The notes under the pieces are model-generated. The model was not told the origin of the DNA. It worked only from the letters and a program-made list of their open reading frames with translations, and ran no database searches. Both the position numbers and the translations under genes were made by a program. This document shows positions 62,961-64,000 of a stretch of 64,000 nt of DNA, piece by piece. Position 1 is the first letter of the stretch. Each line of letters begins with the position of its first letter. The DNA is from Bordetella pertussis 18323 (GTDB lineage Bacteria > Pseudomonadota > Gammaproteobacteria > Burkholderiales > Burkholderiaceae_B): the NCBI RefSeq assembly GCF_000306945.1, contig NC_018518.1, positions 3,348,001-3,412,000 on the forward strand, given 5' to 3'.

Positions 62961-64000
62961 TCAGGTGTAGCGGTCGGCGGTCAAGCCATCCAGGTCAATC
63001 TGCGGCGTGCGGCCGGCAACGATGTCTGCGACGATCCTGCCGGTACCGCAGGCTTGTGTCCAGCCATTCGAGCCATGGCCGCAGTTCAGGTAGAGATTGG
63101 CGTAGCGGGTCGGCCCCAGTATGGCCGGGCCGTCCGGCGTCATGGGCCGCAGGCCGGCCCATGCCTGCGCCGCGTCGTAATCGGCGCCTTGCGGAAACCA
63201 CTCGCGCACCACGCGCTTGAGAAACGCCACGCGGCCTGGGTCGATCGCCAGGCCGTACCCTTTCAGTTCGGCCATGCCGGCCGCGCGCAGACGCGGGCCC
63301 AGCCGGGAAATCATCACCTTGTTGTATTCGTCCATGATGGCCGCCCGCGGCGCGCGCGCCTCGTCGGCGATCGGCGCGGTGATCGAGTAACCCTTGACCG
63401 GGTAAATGGGCAGCTTCAAGCCCAGCGGCCGCAGCAGGAAAGGTGTGCTGCCGCCCAGGGCGATCACATAGGCGTCGGCCTGCAGCAATCCCTGGTCGGT
63501 GTGCACGCCCGCGATCGCCCCGCCGGCTTGCGCCAGGCTCGCCACGGTACAGCCGTAACGGAACGCCACGCCCTGGCCGGCCAGCCAGGCGCCTATGCCG
63601 CAAACGAATTTGTAGCAATCCCCGGAGCCATCGAGCGGCAGGAACAGGCCGCCCGCCACCGGCGCGCCGGCGCCGGCCAGCGCCGGCTCGCGTGCGGCGG
63701 CCTCGGCGCCGCTCAAGAACTGCCATGGCACCTCGAACTCGTCGAGCGCACGCGTGATATTGGGCACGGCCTTCAGGTCGGCCTCGCCGCGAAACAGCTG
63801 TAGCGTGCCATCCTGGTGGAAGTCGAACGAAATCGGCAGCCCGGCTGCGGCGATCTCGCGCAGGCAGGCCTGGCTGTAGTGCGCCACGCGCTGCATGCGC
63901 AGCTTGTTGACACGAAAGCGCTCGGCGGAGCACTCGCCCAGCCAGCGTGCCAGCCATGCCAGCTTGCGCGGCCGCGGCGCCAGCGAGAAACGGATCGGCG
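62961..64000 (-). CDS. dadA: D-amino acid dehydrogenase small subunit (5' end off the window)
   Basis: At least 346 residues, open at the right edge (upstream reading PIRFSLAPRPRKLAWLARWL). FAD-dependent DAO fold: ISFDFHQDGTLQLFRGEADL, VYVIALGG-like ADAYVIALGGSTPFLL, YPVKGYSITAP and the C-terminal signature NCGHGSNGWTQACGTGRIVAD. It oxidises D-alanine and other D-amino acids, passing electrons to the quinone pool at the inner membrane face. The N-terminal FAD motif lies outside the window. Confidence 0.92.
   Translation of the reverse strand, partial: PIRFSLAPRPRKLAWLARWLGECSAERFRVNKLRMQRVAHYSQACLREIAAAGLPISFDFHQDGTLQLFRGEADLKAVPNITRALDEFEVPWQFLSGAEAAAREPALAGAGAPVAGGLFLPLDGSGDCYKFVCGIGAWLAGQGVAFRYGCTVASLAQAGGAIAGVHTDQGLLQADAYVIALGGSTPFLLRPLGLKLPIYPVKGYSITAPIADEARAPRAAIMDEYNKVMISRLGPRLRAAGMAELKGYGLAIDPGRVAFLKRVVREWFPQGADYDAAQAWAGLRPMTPDGPAILGPTRYANLYLNCGHGSNGWTQACGTGRIVADIVAGRTPQIDLDGLTADRYT

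Overview
This window is GC-rich beta-proteobacterial DNA and almost certainly comes from Bordetella pertussis. Eight near-identical full copies of IS481 (1,043 bp between terminal TGTGAA and TTCACA; about 8.3 kb, 13% of the window) lie at CTAG sites. One copy sits directly in front of a lipid A palmitoyltransferase gene (pagP), an arrangement described for B. pertussis. The rest is Bordetella-type metabolic and transport content: TctC-type binding proteins, LysR/IclR/GntR regulators, short-chain dehydrogenases, CoA ligases and ABC importers. I see no tRNA, rRNA, CRISPR array, phage or plasmid genes.

Layout. 1-4.3 kb: minus-strand envelope genes of unknown function (a PEGA/MORN lipoprotein, a second lipoprotein, an uncharacterised gene), each carrying a stop, a frame change or an IS481 cut. 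4.3-5.3 IS481-2. 5.3-10.3: NitT/TauT-type ABC ATPase and its frameshifted binding protein, a thioesterase, a medium-chain oxidoreductase, a glyoxalase-like gene and a cupin. 10.3-16: a MerR-type copper promoter, a P-type copper ATPase cut at codon 7 by IS481-3, an HD phosphohydrolase and an aromatic aminotransferase. 16-27.7: IS481-4, LysR, panB, porin, IS481-5, two SDRs, an MHS transporter, a hydrolase, LysR, IS481-6. 27.7-41: orphan ABC permease, M14-type peptidase, acyl-CoA ligase, cysteine-dioxygenase-like cupin, Lrp, two TctC proteins, riboflavin synthase-like protein, amidase, LysR, CynX-type transporter, deaminase, ankyrin protein, LysR. 41-51.4: IS481-7 and an OYE/Liv-transport/CoA-ligase operon with a divergent IclR gene. 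51.4-60: an amide/CoA-ester catabolic cluster with its own ABC importer and a divergent GntR gene. 60-64: IS481-8, pagP, chaC-like, Lrp and dadA (partial).

Main biological picture. The window shows a genome in decay and rearrangement. All three ABC importer binding-protein genes present are broken, by three different lesions (frameshift at about 7013, frameshift at about 49295, amber stop at 55405). livG, an AtzE-like amidase, copA and at least two envelope genes are also broken. The bases flanking IS481-2, -4 and -6 do not match within each copy but match across copies in a closed three-way cycle. Rejoining them restores an ABC operon (binding protein-ATPase-permease) and a perfect terminator hairpin between two convergent genes. 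This implies two successive IS481-mediated inversions of about 22 kb and 10.6 kb. In all eight copies the transposase has no stop codon of its own: the target-site TAG supplies it.
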